Part shown: positions 15,919 to 24,417 of the stretch, one piece after another
Layout: every line of letters starts with the position of its first letter
Position numbering within the stretch: the first letter of the stretch is position 1
Assembly (NCBI GenBank): GCA_029556615.1
Contig: JAKQDD010000217.1
Location: 1-37,723 of the forward strand
From: Verrucomicrobiota bacterium
GTDB taxonomy: Bacteria > Verrucomicrobiota > Verrucomicrobiia > Limisphaerales > J093
Reading direction: 5' to 3'
Length of the DNA stretch: 37,723 bases
The notes under the pieces: generated by a model
The model's input: only the letters and a program-made list of their open reading frames with translations
The model's database searches: none
Told to the model about the DNA's origin: nothing
Program-made: the position numbers and the translations under genes

Positions 15919-17930
15919 TGAAGATCTCGATGTCTTGGGTTGGGGTGTTGGGAGCCGGGGGCTGGCTGGCGGCGCAGGCTGCGGTCATCACGGTGACCAC
16001 CGCGCTCAATGTCGATCCGCCCCCGGGCGCGACGTCGCTGCTGCAGGCGCTCGGGCAAATCCAGGACGGGGACGAGATCCGCTTCGACATTCCTGGTCCC
16101 GGGCCGCATTTCCTCGAAACGCCGCCGGGGGGCTATCCGCTGATCACGCGTCGGAATGTGCGGATCGACGGGTACAGCCAGCCGGGTTCGGCGCCGAACA
16201 CCCATTCGATCCTGGCGCCGAACAACGCCCGGATCCGGATCGTGTTAGACTCGCGCAACGGCCATGGGACATCGCTGGGTTTTGGCGGGGGAAGTCCCTA
16301 CGACGACACGGGGTACTACGAGGGTGAGCGGTGTGTGTTGGGGTTTGTGGGGGCTACGGGATGGCAAGTGCGGGGGTTGTGCATTCTGGGTGTCGCGTCG
16401 GTGCCTCCGGAGGCGGTGGATCCGCTTTACGGTGTGGCGTTGGGATGGGGGGCATCGGGCCAGATCTGCGGGTGTTGGATTGGCGTGGGGCCGGATGGCC
16501 GGACCCTTGCGGGGCCGCGGCATGGGATTGCAGGCTATCGGTACGTGGTGCGTGACGAGAACCTGGATCCGGTGGCGGTGGTGCTGGCAGACGACGTGGT
16601 CGTGGGCGTGGCGGCGAAGGCGGCTGATGCCCCGGCGCAATTCAATGTCATCGCCGGTGTGCCCGGCGTGCCGGTGCTCCTCGAGGGCCATCGGTGCCGT
16701 GTCTCGGGCAATTTTCTTCAGGTGCTGCCCGATGGGCTGACGGACTACAATCCGGCGCTCGACGCGAGTGCGACGGCGGGCTTGAGCGGCGGGGCTGTGC
16801 AGATCGGCCGGGGGTGCAACGGCACGGTGATCGGCGTGGACGGCGACGGGGTGAACGATGCGGAGGAGCGGAACGTCATGGGCGGCGGGTTGCCTTCATT
16901 CCAGGGCGGGTACGATCACACCCTCGAGTTCTACCTGCCGGCGCCGGGGACGGACATTGTGATTGCGGGGAACTACATCGGGGTGGGGGTCGATGGGGCG
17001 ACGCACTTCACGAATGGTGTGGCGCCGCTGAATGCGGCGGGACCCCAGGCGATCTACCGGTTCGGGTCCAACCGGGACGGCGTGAGCGACGACCTCGAGG
17101 GGAACCGCGTGTGCAACTACCATCCGTCGACCCTGTTTCCTCCGGAGGCTCTGGGTGCCGTGCCGGCCCTGCTGAGTTTTCTCGATGAAGTGGCGGCGGG
17201 CACGATCGTCTCGCTGCGCGGCAACACCCTCGTCAACAACCTGCCGTTTCCCTCGAGCCCGGCCCGGGACGACGGCGCTTTTCTCGAAGCGTACTACGCG
17301 AAAGCGCTGGCCAGTCCCGGAGACGGCGTGGTGCCGGTGCTTTCGAGCAACACGACGAACCAGCGCTTGATCGGTCGCGTGCCGTTGGCGGATCCGGCGG
17401 ATTGGCCGGGAACGATCATTGATTTGTACGTGGCGGACCCGGTGGGTTTGACGAACGGTGTGGCGGCGGGGGTTGAGGCGTTGCCGTATGGGTTTGTGCA
17501 GGGTCGGGATTATGTGGCTTCGTTCCTCGACAACGGTCCTGCGGATCAGGACCCCGAGCCCGGCGCGTTCAGCTTTGATCTGACGGGCATCCGGTATGCC
17601 GGCACGAATCTGACGATCACAGCCAATTATGTGGGAAGGACGGAGGGTCAGGGTGTTCCGGTGGTGTTGACGAGTCCGTTCTCGAACCCGGTGGTGGTTG
17701 ATCCTCCTGCGGTGCTGGATCCGGCGATTCTCCGGTCCTTGCGGTGGGCGAACGGCACGGTCACGGTGGACTGGGAAGGTGGAACGCCGCCGTTTGCGCT
17801 CGAGCGCCAGTCGGTTCTGGGCTTGGGCGGCTGGGCGGAGGTGGCGACGACCTCGCAGCGCACCGCGACGGTCGAGGTGACGGCGGCGACCGGGTTCTTC
17901 CGGGTGCGGAGCGGGGCTGCGCCGCCATGA
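15918..17930 (+). CDS. Secreted beta-helix-like protein
   Basis: The product is 670 aa from ATG 15918, which overlaps the panE stop as TGATG and has GGAGGA six bases upstream. The long frame from 15498 is a shadow of panE. The N-terminus (MKISMSWVGVLGAGGWLAAQ) is a signal peptide. Residues ~30-110 have the opening IRFDIPGPGPHFLETP and IDGYSQPGSAPNT, which recurs in parallel beta-helix surface proteins. Further blocks GNYIGVGVDG and NVMGGG repeat in rungs. The last ~65 aa (LRWANGTVTVDWEGG to ATGFFRVRSG) form the C-terminal module shared with other secreted proteins here. No catalytic residues were identified. Coupling to panE is probably positional. Confidence 0.75.
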   Translation: MKISMSWVGVLGAGGWLAAQAAVITVTTALNVDPPPGATSLLQALGQIQDGDEIRFDIPGPGPHFLETPPGGYPLITRRNVRIDGYSQPGSAPNTHSILAPNNARIRIVLDSRNGHGTSLGFGGGSPYDDTGYYEGERCVLGFVGATGWQVRGLCILGVASVPPEAVDPLYGVALGWGASGQICGCWIGVGPDGRTLAGPRHGIAGYRYVVRDENLDPVAVVLADDVVVGVAAKAADAPAQFNVIAGVPGVPVLLEGHRCRVSGNFLQVLPDGLTDYNPALDASATAGLSGGAVQIGRGCNGTVIGVDGDGVNDAEERNVMGGGLPSFQGGYDHTLEFYLPAPGTDIVIAGNYIGVGVDGATHFTNGVAPLNAAGPQAIYRFGSNRDGVSDDLEGNRVCNYHPSTLFPPEALGAVPALLSFLDEVAAGTIVSLRGNTLVNNLPFPSSPARDDGAFLEAYYAKALASPGDGVVPVLSSNTTNQRLIGRVPLADPADWPGTIIDLYVADPVGLTNGVAAGVEALPYGFVQGRDYVASFLDNGPADQDPEPGAFSFDLTGIRYAGTNLTITANYVGRTEGQGVPVVLTSPFSNPVVVDPPAVLDPAILRSLRWANGTVTVDWEGGTPPFALERQSVLGLGGWAEVATTSQRTATVEVTAATGFFRVRSGAAPP

Positions 17931-18044
17931 CCGCGCAGCACAGTAGGGCGCCCCTCTCCCTTGATCCCTCTCCCCACTCCTTGGTCGCGGGGCGAGGGAA
18001 AGACCGGGGGCGCAGACCGTCCCGGTGCAGACTTCGCCGCGGCC

Positions 18045-18100
18045 CACTGGCGCACTGACGCACTGACGCACTGGCTCACTGGCTCACTGGCTCACTGGCG
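18045..18100 (+). repeat. Tandem array of seven 8-bp units
   Basis: The unit is CACTGRCK: CACTGGCG, CACTGACG twice, CACTGGCT three times and CACTGGCG. The units are contiguous and exactly in register. The array lies between a secreted-protein gene and chorismate synthase. Confidence 0.9.
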
Positions 18101-18110
18101 CATCAACCGT

Positions 18111-18130
18111 CCTCTGACCTCTGACCTCTG
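18111..18130 (+). repeat. Short tandem repeat, 7-bp unit
   Basis: CCTCTGA occurs twice and is followed by CCTCTG, ten bases after the end of the 8-bp array. Confidence 0.8.
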
Positions 18131-18151
18131 TCGTCCGTCGTCTGTCTGCGC

Positions 18152-18178
18152 GCCGCTCTGGGCGCGGGCGGGGACAGG
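18152..18178. repeat. Fragment of the REP-like family
   Basis: GGCGCGGGCGGGGACAG here resembles the inverted unit GGCGCGGGCGGCTACAG near 12066-12083, preceded in both by GCCGC and a CT-containing spacer. It looks like a degraded half-unit. Confidence 0.4.
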
Positions 18179-18231
18179 CTATGTCGGCGGACTGAGTTGA
18201 CCTGGGGCCGGGGTTGGCGCAGGTTCTGGCT

Positions 18232-19311
18232 GTGGGCAACACCTTTGGTCATCTCTTTCGCATTACCACCTGGGGCGAATCACACGGCGGCGGCGTGGGT
18301 GTGGTTATTGACGGCTGTCCGCCACGGCTGCCGCTGACCGAGGCGGACATTCAGCCCGATCTGGATCGCCGGCGGCCCGGCCAGTCCCCGCTGGTCTCCC
18401 CGCGGCAGGAAAGCGACACGGTGCAGATTCTCTCGGGGACCTTCGAGGGGCTGACGTTGGGAACGCCCATTGCGATGTGGGTGCGCAACGAGGATGCGCG
18501 GCCCGATGCCTACAACGAAATGGCAACGAAGTTCCGGCCGTCCCACGCGGATTACACCTACCAGGCGAAGTACGGTTTTCGCAACTGGCAGGGCGGGGGA
18601 CGAACGAGCGCGCGGGAGACTGTGGGCCGGGTGGCCGCCGGGGCGGTGGCGCGCAAACTGTTGCGCGTCCAGTACGGCGTCGAGGTCCTGGCCTACGTCA
18701 GCCAGGTGCGGGATTTGACGGCGGTGGTGGATAACGAGCGCGTCGCCGCGGAGCAGATCGAATCGAATCCGGTGCGGTGTCCGGATCCCGAGGCGGCGGC
18801 GCGGATGGCCGCATTGATCGAGCAGACGCGGCGGGCCGGGGACACCGTGGGCGGGTTTGTCCAGGGGCTCGCCCGAGGCGTGCCGCCGGGCTGGGGCGAT
18901 CCGGTCTTCGACCGGCTCGAGGCGGATCTGGCCAAGGCGATGCTCAGTCTGCCGGCGTGCCGTGGATTCGAGATCGGCTCCGGGTTCAGTTCGGTCCTGA
19001 TGACGGGGCGGGAGCACAATGATGCGTTCACCGTGCGGGATGGCGTGGTGCGGACCGTGACCAACCGGTCAGGGGGGATTCAGGGGGGGATCTCGAACGG
19101 GGAGATGATCTGGTTCCGGGTGGCGTTCAAGCCGGTGGCCACGGTAATGCACGAGCAGGCGACGGTGGATGTGAACCTGCAGCCGACGACCTTGCGGGGC
19201 CGGGGCCGGCACGATCCGTGCGTTTTGCCGCGCGCGGTCCCGATTGTCCAGGCGATGACGGCGCTGGTTCTGGCGGATCACGCCCTTCGACACCGGGCCC
19301 AGTGCGGGTGA
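18232..19311 (+). CDS. aroC: Chorismate synthase
   Basis: The product is 359 aa from GTG 18232, giving the canonical N-terminus MGNTFGHLFRITTWGESHGG; AGG lies about eight bases upstream. The frame continues upstream to a TTG at 18214, which is less likely. Signatures include GESHGGG, DLDRRRPGQSPLVSPRQESD, the FMN/EPSP-binding GGGRTSARETVGRVAAGA and SGGIQGGISNGEMI. The enzyme makes chorismate from 5-enolpyruvylshikimate 3-phosphate, the last shared step of aromatic amino acid synthesis, with reduced FMN as cofactor. Length is normal. No other shikimate gene lies nearby. Confidence 0.97.
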   Translation: MGNTFGHLFRITTWGESHGGGVGVVIDGCPPRLPLTEADIQPDLDRRRPGQSPLVSPRQESDTVQILSGTFEGLTLGTPIAMWVRNEDARPDAYNEMATKFRPSHADYTYQAKYGFRNWQGGGRTSARETVGRVAAGAVARKLLRVQYGVEVLAYVSQVRDLTAVVDNERVAAEQIESNPVRCPDPEAAARMAALIEQTRRAGDTVGGFVQGLARGVPPGWGDPVFDRLEADLAKAMLSLPACRGFEIGSGFSSVLMTGREHNDAFTVRDGVVRTVTNRSGGIQGGISNGEMIWFRVAFKPVATVMHEQATVDVNLQPTTLRGRGRHDPCVLPRAVPIVQAMTALVLADHALRHRAQCG

Positions 19312-19359
19312 GGGGTGTCTTATTGAATTCTGCAACTTTTGGTCGCCGGGGCGTGTTCT

Positions 19360-19387
19360 GGAACCGGCCATGAACTCGAATCTGTCT
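19360..19387 (+). promoter_or_regulatory. Candidate ECF-type promoter for the sigma operon
   Basis: GGAACC (19360-19365) is followed after 15 bp by TCTGTCT (19381-19387). The spacing and bases resemble the GGAAC / TCT-type promoters read by ECF sigma factors. It sits 60 bases ahead of the sigma gene, as expected for autoregulation. Confidence 0.4.
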
Positions 19388-19446
19388 GGGTAGCCGGATC
19401 GGCGCTCCTGCGGCCTGTGGCGGCAAGCCGGGCAGGCCCTTGGTGG

Positions 19447-19992
19447 ATGAGCGACCCACTTCAATTCGAGGCCTTTATGCGAAGTTACCAGAACATGGTA
19501 TTTACGACGGCCTTGCGCCTGGTGGGGAACGTGGCGGAGGCGGAAGACATCGCCCAGGAGACGTTCCTGAAGGCGTACGCTCACTTTGACGAACTGGCGG
19601 CGAGTCCGACCGCCGGCGGCTGGCTGAAGACCGTGGCACGGAACCTCTCCTTGAACCACCTGAGCCGGTATCGGGCCCGGTGGCGGTTTTTTTCGGAGAT
19701 GGAATCGGAGGAGCACCCGGAGCGGGACCCGGTGGACGCGGTGTGTCCGGCGGAGGACCTGGGCCAGGACAGGGCATCGGCGGAACAGCGGGAGGTGCTC
19801 GAGTTGGCGCTGCAGCGGCTTCCCGAGAGCCAGCGGGTTCCGCTGGTGTTGTTTCATTTCGAGGAGCTGAGCTACGAGGAGATTGCGGCGCGGCTGAAGG
19901 TCTCCCTGGGCAAGGTGAAGACGGACATCCATCGCGGACGCGAGGCGCTGCGGCGGAAGCTGCAGTCGTGTGTGGCGGTGGCGGAGGGATGA
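19447..19992 (+). CDS. ECF-type RNA polymerase sigma factor
   Basis: The product is 181 aa from ATG 19447; ATG 19477 is an alternative with GAGG five bases upstream. Region 2 is clear: FEAFMRSYQNMVFTTALRLV, then AEAEDIAQETFLKAYAHF and GWLKTVARNLSLNHLSRYR. Region 4 (ELALQRLPESQRVPLVLFHF, then LSYEEIAARLKVSLGKVKTD and IHRGREALRRKL) is a sigma-70 helix-turn-helix. It directs transcription of an unknown regulon. The next gene begins five bases after its stop and encodes a membrane protein that may restrain it. Confidence 0.93.
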   Translation: MSDPLQFEAFMRSYQNMVFTTALRLVGNVAEAEDIAQETFLKAYAHFDELAASPTAGGWLKTVARNLSLNHLSRYRARWRFFSEMESEEHPERDPVDAVCPAEDLGQDRASAEQREVLELALQRLPESQRVPLVLFHFEELSYEEIAARLKVSLGKVKTDIHRGREALRRKLQSCVAVAEG

Positions 19993-19996
19993 CACC

Positions 19997-20500
19997 ATGA
20001 AGGGGAACGAGGCATTGCGTGTTGCGGAGGGTGAGGGAGATCGACTCGATCGGGAACTGAAGCGATTGCCCGACCGGTGCGCGCCGGCGTCGCTGATTCC
20101 GCGGGTGCTGGCGGCGATCCGGGAACGGGAGCGGCTTCCGTGGTATCGGCGGCCGTTCACGGGGTGGCCGGGCCCGATGCGGCTCGTGGTGCTGGCGGGA
20201 TTGGTGGGGTTGCTGGGGGTGGCGACGTGGGCTTTGGTCGAGGTTGTTTGGGGTTGGAACTGGGGGGAGCGGTTTCCGGAATGGGCGGGCTGCGCGACGG
20301 TGGTAAGGGCGGTGTGGTCGGCAGCCGATTCTCTGGCGGGGGCGCTGGTGGTGGTGGTGCGTCAGGCGGGGGGTTGGGTGCTCGGGGCCAGCCTGTTGCT
20401 GGCCGGCACGATGTACTTGTCGTGTGTGGGATTGGGCACCGCGGCGTTTCGATTGGCAACGGCTGTGAACGGCAGGTGGGACCATGAAAAGCATGCATAG
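19997..20500 (+). CDS. Membrane protein, putative anti-sigma partner
   Basis: The product is 167 aa from ATG 19997, with GGAGGG upstream. The N-terminal ~55 residues are charged and cytoplasmic-looking (DRLDRELKRLPDRCAPASLI, then PRVLAAIRERERLPWYRR), followed by a transmembrane helix (~60-82) and two further hydrophobic segments (~108-155). No zinc-binding HxxxCxxC anti-sigma motif is present, so it is not a ZAS-type factor. Position, spacing and topology nevertheless suggest that it sequesters the preceding sigma factor at the membrane. Its last 17 bases overlap the next gene, indicating translational coupling. Confidence 0.65.
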   Translation: MKGNEALRVAEGEGDRLDRELKRLPDRCAPASLIPRVLAAIRERERLPWYRRPFTGWPGPMRLVVLAGLVGLLGVATWALVEVVWGWNWGERFPEWAGCATVVRAVWSAADSLAGALVVVVRQAGGWVLGASLLLAGTMYLSCVGLGTAAFRLATAVNGRWDHEKHA

Positions 20501-22097
20501 GGAGACAAGGCAACGATGGATGGCAGCGGCGACGGCGGTTTGCCTCGCCTTCGCCCTGGGGACAGGGAACGGTGCCGCGATGCCGGCGATGGCCGACGCG
20601 TCGGAGCCGGACACGAAGGCGGGCGCCGCTGAAGTGGGGACGACCTTCGACAACTTCGGCTTGAAGGTCAATGTCCCCGTGGCTCCCGGGGAGCTGGTGA
20701 GGATCGGGTCGAGCGTCGAGGTCAAGTCCGGGGAGAAGTACCGGGAAGTCGTGGTCATTTTCGGCAATGCGGTGATCGATGGCGACGTCGAGGGGGAGGC
20801 TGTCTGTGTGGGGGGCGACGTGCGGGTGAACGGCCGTGTGGGCGGCGACTTTGTGACCGTGCTGGGATCGGCGTCTCTGGGGCCGAACGCGAAACTGGGG
20901 GGGGACTGCGTCGTGGTGGGAGGGCGATTGGACCGGGATCCGGCGGCGCAACTGGTGCACGAGCCGGTCGAGGTGAACTTCGGCGGTTTGTTTGCGGCGC
21001 TGAAGCCGGTGGGCCAGTGGTTCCGGAGCGGCCTGCTGCTGGGGCGTCCGTTTCCGCCCGGGATGTCGCTGGCGTGGTGGATCGCCGGGCTCCATTTCCT
21101 GGTTTACATCATCCTCTTTCTGCTGCTGCCGCGGCCGGTTCAGGCTTGCGAGAAAGCGCTGGATCAGCGGCTCCTGGCCTGCTTCCTGGTGGGTTTGCTG
21201 GCGCTCATTCTCCTCGGGCCGGCGTTGTTCATCCTCGTGGCGTCGGGGGTGGGACTCCTGATTCTGCCGTTCATTCTGATGGCGATCGTTGCCGCGCAAT
21301 TCGTGGGCAAGACCGCCGTGTTCAGCTTCTGGGGATCGGCTGTGGTTCGGCGTTTCAATCCTGCGGGGGAGGTGAAGCCGCTGGCAGCGTTTCTGATCGG
21401 GTCGGTGCTGGTGACGCTGCTGTACATGGTGCCCGTGGTGGGTTTCCTGGTCTGGGGATTGCTGATCCCGGTGGCGCTGGGTGCAGCCTGTCTGGCGACT
21501 GCGAGCGCCTATCGACAGAACGGCGCGCCGAGCGCGCCGCCGGTCCCGGTGGCGCTGCACGGCGGTGGAACCGCTGCGGTGGCGCCGGGGGTCCCTGGCG
21601 AACCGGGAGCGCTGCCAGCGCCGGAAGGGGCGGCTCCGATGGCGCCGGAGGGGGCACCGGCCGGCGCCGCGCCGGCGGGCCCGGCATCGGGTGGAGCCCG
21701 GCCGATGATGTCGGACACCGAGATGGCGTTGTTGCCGCGAGTCGGGTTCTGGTTGCGGTTGGGAGCGTCGGCGCTGGACTTCCTGCTCTGGTGCTGGGCC
21801 GTGCCGACCCTGGACGGTTTCTTCGTTGTGGTTTGGCTGGCTTACCACGCGGTGATGTGGGCGTGGAAGGGGACGACGGTGGGCGGGATCATCTGCGGGA
21901 TCCGGGTGGTGCGACTCGATGGTCGGCCGGTGGACGCCAGCGTGGCGGTGGTTCGGTCCTTGTCGGGGTTGCTCTCGTTCATGGCCCTCTGCCTGGGTTT
22001 CTTCTGGGCGAGCTGGTTCCCGGAGCGGCAATCCTGGCATGACAAGGTGGCGGGCACGACGGTGGTGAAGCTGCCGAAGGGCACACCCCTGATCTGA
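20484..22097 (+). CDS. Bactofilin-like domain / RDD-domain membrane protein
   Basis: The product is 537 aa. A signal-like hydrophobic segment (~12-33) is followed by a polymer-forming, bactofilin-like run (~85-150): VVIFGNAVIDGDVEGEAVCV, then GGDVRVNGRVGGDFVTVLGS and GGDCVVVGGRL, with regular G-D spacing. Several transmembrane helices (~195-340) come next, then a Pro/Ala-rich linker (~345-410) and a C-terminal RDD domain (~415-535; VGFWLRLGASALDFLLWCW, GTTVGGIICGIRVVRLDGR, SWHDKVAGTTVV). Bactofilin-like repeats usually build cytoskeletal or envelope scaffolds, and RDD proteins are membrane proteins of mixed function. Joining both behind an ECF sigma factor suggests an envelope-stress or morphology role, as inference. 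A strong terminator follows. Confidence 0.8.
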   Translation: MKSMHRETRQRWMAAATAVCLAFALGTGNGAAMPAMADASEPDTKAGAAEVGTTFDNFGLKVNVPVAPGELVRIGSSVEVKSGEKYREVVVIFGNAVIDGDVEGEAVCVGGDVRVNGRVGGDFVTVLGSASLGPNAKLGGDCVVVGGRLDRDPAAQLVHEPVEVNFGGLFAALKPVGQWFRSGLLLGRPFPPGMSLAWWIAGLHFLVYIILFLLLPRPVQACEKALDQRLLACFLVGLLALILLGPALFILVASGVGLLILPFILMAIVAAQFVGKTAVFSFWGSAVVRRFNPAGEVKPLAAFLIGSVLVTLLYMVPVVGFLVWGLLIPVALGAACLATASAYRQNGAPSAPPVPVALHGGGTAAVAPGVPGEPGALPAPEGAAPMAPEGAPAGAAPAGPASGGARPMMSDTEMALLPRVGFWLRLGASALDFLLWCWAVPTLDGFFVVVWLAYHAVMWAWKGTTVGGIICGIRVVRLDGRPVDASVAVVRSLSGLLSFMALCLGFFWASWFPERQSWHDKVAGTTVVKLPKGTPLI

Positions 22098-22114
22098 GCT
22101 TGGGTCGGTTCGAG

Positions 22115-22166
22115 CGGCGCCCGGGTGCTTCCGAGAGGAACGGAGGTCCCGGGCGCCGGCTTTCTT
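22115..22166 (+). terminator. Intrinsic terminator of the sigma operon
   Basis: CGGCGCCCGGG (22115-22125) pairs perfectly with CCCGGGCGCCG (22148-22158). The loop contains an inner TTCC/GGAA pairing, and TTTCTT (22161-22166) follows two bases later. Confidence 0.75.
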
Positions 22167-22248
22167 GACAGCGAGGCTGGCCGGGTGTGCGATGCTGCCC
22201 GTCCGCCGCTGGTGTCGGGAATCCCCGGCACCGTGCGGGGAATGACCC

Positions 22249-23070
22249 ATGCCACAACCGGTTCGAATCCATCGCGCGCGAACACCGCGGGTGCTGGCCA
22301 TTGCGGCGCACCCGGACGACATCGAATTCCTGATGGCAGGCACGCTGCTGCTGCTTGGCGAGGCCGGGTGGGAACCGCATGTCCTCAACGTGGCGAGCGG
22401 GAATTGTGGCAGCGCGAGCATGGGTCCGGACCGCACGCGCCGGGTGCGCCGGGCCGAAGCACGGCGTGCCGCAGCGCTGCTGGGGGCGGTCTGGCACCCG
22501 GGCGTGACGGACGATCTCGAGGTTTTCTACGAGGACACACTGTTGCGTCGGATTGTGGCGGTGGTTCGGGAAGTGGCACCGCGGATTGTGCTGACGCAGT
22601 CGCCGGCGGACTACATGGAGGACCACGTCACCACGTCGCGACTGGCAGTCACGGCTGCGTTTGCGCGAGGGATGCGCAACTACCGGAGCGCGCCCCGGCG
22701 GTGCGCGGTGTCGGGAGACGTGACCGTTTATCATGCGCTGCCGCATGGCTTGCGCGATGGAATGCGGCGTCGGGTGGTTCCGGGCGCGTTCGTGGACACG
22801 ACCGGTGTCCAGGAGCGCAAGCGGCGGGCGCTGGCGGCGCATGCGAGTCAGAAATCGTGGCTTGATGTGAGCCAGGGGATGGACTCCTACTTGAACGCGA
22901 TGGACGACATGGCGCGCGAAGTCGGCCGGATGTCGCGCCGGTTCCGGTTTGCGGAGGGATGGCGCCGGCATTCGCACCTGGGTTTCAGCGAGGTCGATGG
23001 CGATCCGCTCGGCGAGGTTCTGGGCGCGCGCTATTGGGTCAACGCGGCCTACGAGCGGGGCCTGGGTTAG
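22249..23070 (+). CDS. PIG-L/LmbE-type deacetylase
   Basis: The product is 273 aa. It starts MPQPVRIHRARTPRVLAIAA and enters the metal-binding AHPDDIEFLMAGTLLLLGEA, followed by LNVASGNCGS, VRRAEARRAAALLGA, LTQSPADYMEDHVTTSRL (the second His of the zinc site) and a C-terminal KRRALAAHASQKSWL. These are the signatures of the LmbE/GlcNAc-deacetylase family, zinc enzymes that remove acetyl groups from GlcNAc conjugates. The substrate here is unknown. The MFS transporter gene starts 12 bases after the stop, so the pair probably takes up and deacetylates a sugar-like compound, as inference. Confidence 0.88.
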   Translation: MPQPVRIHRARTPRVLAIAAHPDDIEFLMAGTLLLLGEAGWEPHVLNVASGNCGSASMGPDRTRRVRRAEARRAAALLGAVWHPGVTDDLEVFYEDTLLRRIVAVVREVAPRIVLTQSPADYMEDHVTTSRLAVTAAFARGMRNYRSAPRRCAVSGDVTVYHALPHGLRDGMRRRVVPGAFVDTTGVQERKRRALAAHASQKSWLDVSQGMDSYLNAMDDMAREVGRMSRRFRFAEGWRRHSHLGFSEVDGDPLGEVLGARYWVNAAYERGLG

Positions 23071-23082
23071 GGCACGGGGCTC

Positions 23083-24339
23083 ATGCGCGAAGGACGTCTC
23101 ATCACACCGCAGCAATGGCGCTCGGGCATTGCGGCGTGGCTGGGCTGGACGTTCGACGGTCTCGACATGCACTTGTACACGCTGGTGTACGCCCAGTTCG
23201 TGGCCCAATTGGTGCATGCCTCGACGACACGGGATCCGCGAGTCGGCTATTACGCGTCGATCATCCAGGGGGCCTTCCTGCTGGGCTGGGCCCTGGGCGG
23301 CGGGCTCTTCGGCCGGATCGGCGATCGCCTCGGGCGAAGCCGGACGCTTTGCCTCACGATCCTGACCTACGCCGCGTTCACCGGGTTGTCTTCGCTGGCG
23401 CAGGAATGGTGGCAGCTCTGCCTGTTCCGGTTCCTGTCGGCGTTGGGGATTGGCGGGGAATGGGCGGTTGGGGCGTCGCTGTTGGCCGAGACCTGGCCGC
23501 GGCGGTGGCGGCCGTGGATTGCCGCCGTGCTGCAGACCGGAGTCAATGTCGGGATCCTGATGGCGGTGTTCGCCCACTGGGCGATGGCGGGGATCGTCTC
23601 GACGCAGCCCCGCTGGCTGTTCGTCGTGGGCGTGTTGCCGGCCCTGTTGGTCCTCTGGGTCCGAAGGGCGGTGCCGGAGACCGAGGAGTGGAGCGCCGCC
23701 CGCCGCAAGGAACAGCACGCCTTGCCCAGGATCCGGGACCTGTTCCGCCCCGAAATCCGCCGCACGACGCTGTTGGTTGTCGCCGTCTGCGCCCTGGGTT
23801 TGACCGGGCACTGGGCGTTCATGTTCTGGAACCAGATCCACTTCAAGAACCTCCCTGACGTGATCGGACTGAGCGACCGGGAGAAGGGGGATTGGGGCCG
23901 GATGGTGCTCTACCTGGTGATCGTGTCGTCGATCCTGGGGAACTTCGTCGCCGCGGCGTTCGCGCGTCGGTTCGGGTATCGCCGGGTGATCGTCTGGATG
24001 TGCGCGGGGTATTTCCTGGCGATGTGCGGCTGTTACGCCGTGGAATGGCCGCACCGCAGGCTGTACTACCTGCTGGCGTTGCCCGGCTTCTTCCAGGGCC
24101 TGTTTGCGCTGTTCACGATGTACCTGCCGCCGCTGTTCCCCACCCTGTTGCGGACGACCGGCGCGGGGTTCTGCTACAACATCGGACGGGTGGTGTCGGC
24201 GTTCGGGGTGGTCTTCTTCGGTTTGGCGACGAACGTCGGCGACTATCGGCTGACGCTGTTGCTGGCCGGCGGCCTGTTCGTGCCGGCGGCGATCACGGCG
24301 CTGTTCCTGCCGGAACGGCGCGACGCCGGGCCGGGATGA
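23083..24339 (+). CDS. MFS transporter, sugar-acid/aromatic-acid type
   Basis: The product is 418 aa with about 12 transmembrane helices. The N-terminal GWTFDGLDMHLYTLVYAQFV matches the substrate-facing TM1 of metabolite:proton symporters, including sialate and aromatic-acid carriers. The MFS signature follows TM2 as GGLFGRIGDRLGRSRTL, and FRFLSALGIGGEWAVGASLL is the conserved TM4 block. The C-terminal half is complete (LPPLFPTLLRTTGAGFCYNI and onward). The gene is probably co-transcribed with the upstream LmbE-type deacetylase. The substrate cannot be read from sequence alone. Confidence 0.85.
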   Translation: MREGRLITPQQWRSGIAAWLGWTFDGLDMHLYTLVYAQFVAQLVHASTTRDPRVGYYASIIQGAFLLGWALGGGLFGRIGDRLGRSRTLCLTILTYAAFTGLSSLAQEWWQLCLFRFLSALGIGGEWAVGASLLAETWPRRWRPWIAAVLQTGVNVGILMAVFAHWAMAGIVSTQPRWLFVVGVLPALLVLWVRRAVPETEEWSAARRKEQHALPRIRDLFRPEIRRTTLLVVAVCALGLTGHWAFMFWNQIHFKNLPDVIGLSDREKGDWGRMVLYLVIVSSILGNFVAAAFARRFGYRRVIVWMCAGYFLAMCGCYAVEWPHRRLYYLLALPGFFQGLFALFTMYLPPLFPTLLRTTGAGFCYNIGRVVSAFGVVFFGLATNVGDYRLTLLLAGGLFVPAAITALFLPERRDAGPG

Positions 24340-24417
24340 TGCCTCGCCGATTCAGGGCGGAGCGCAGATTGGCGAATTTGATTTCGTCGCTGCCACGTCG
24401 CTGCTAAGAGCCAGTGA

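Larger units (their letters stand above)
17931..18231. other. Intergenic region with low-complexity repeats
   Basis: No gene is supported. The stretch holds C/T-rich and G-rich segments that could pair, a seven-unit 8-bp tandem array, a 7-bp tandem array and a fragment of the REP-like family. No clear terminator was found for the upstream gene. Confidence 0.6.

Noticed and set aside
20157..24054. Minus-strand frames of 759 and 691 codons
   Set aside because: They are antisense to the membrane/RDD, deacetylase and transporter genes. They are rich in R, P and H with no domain, as expected for shadows of GC-rich genes.
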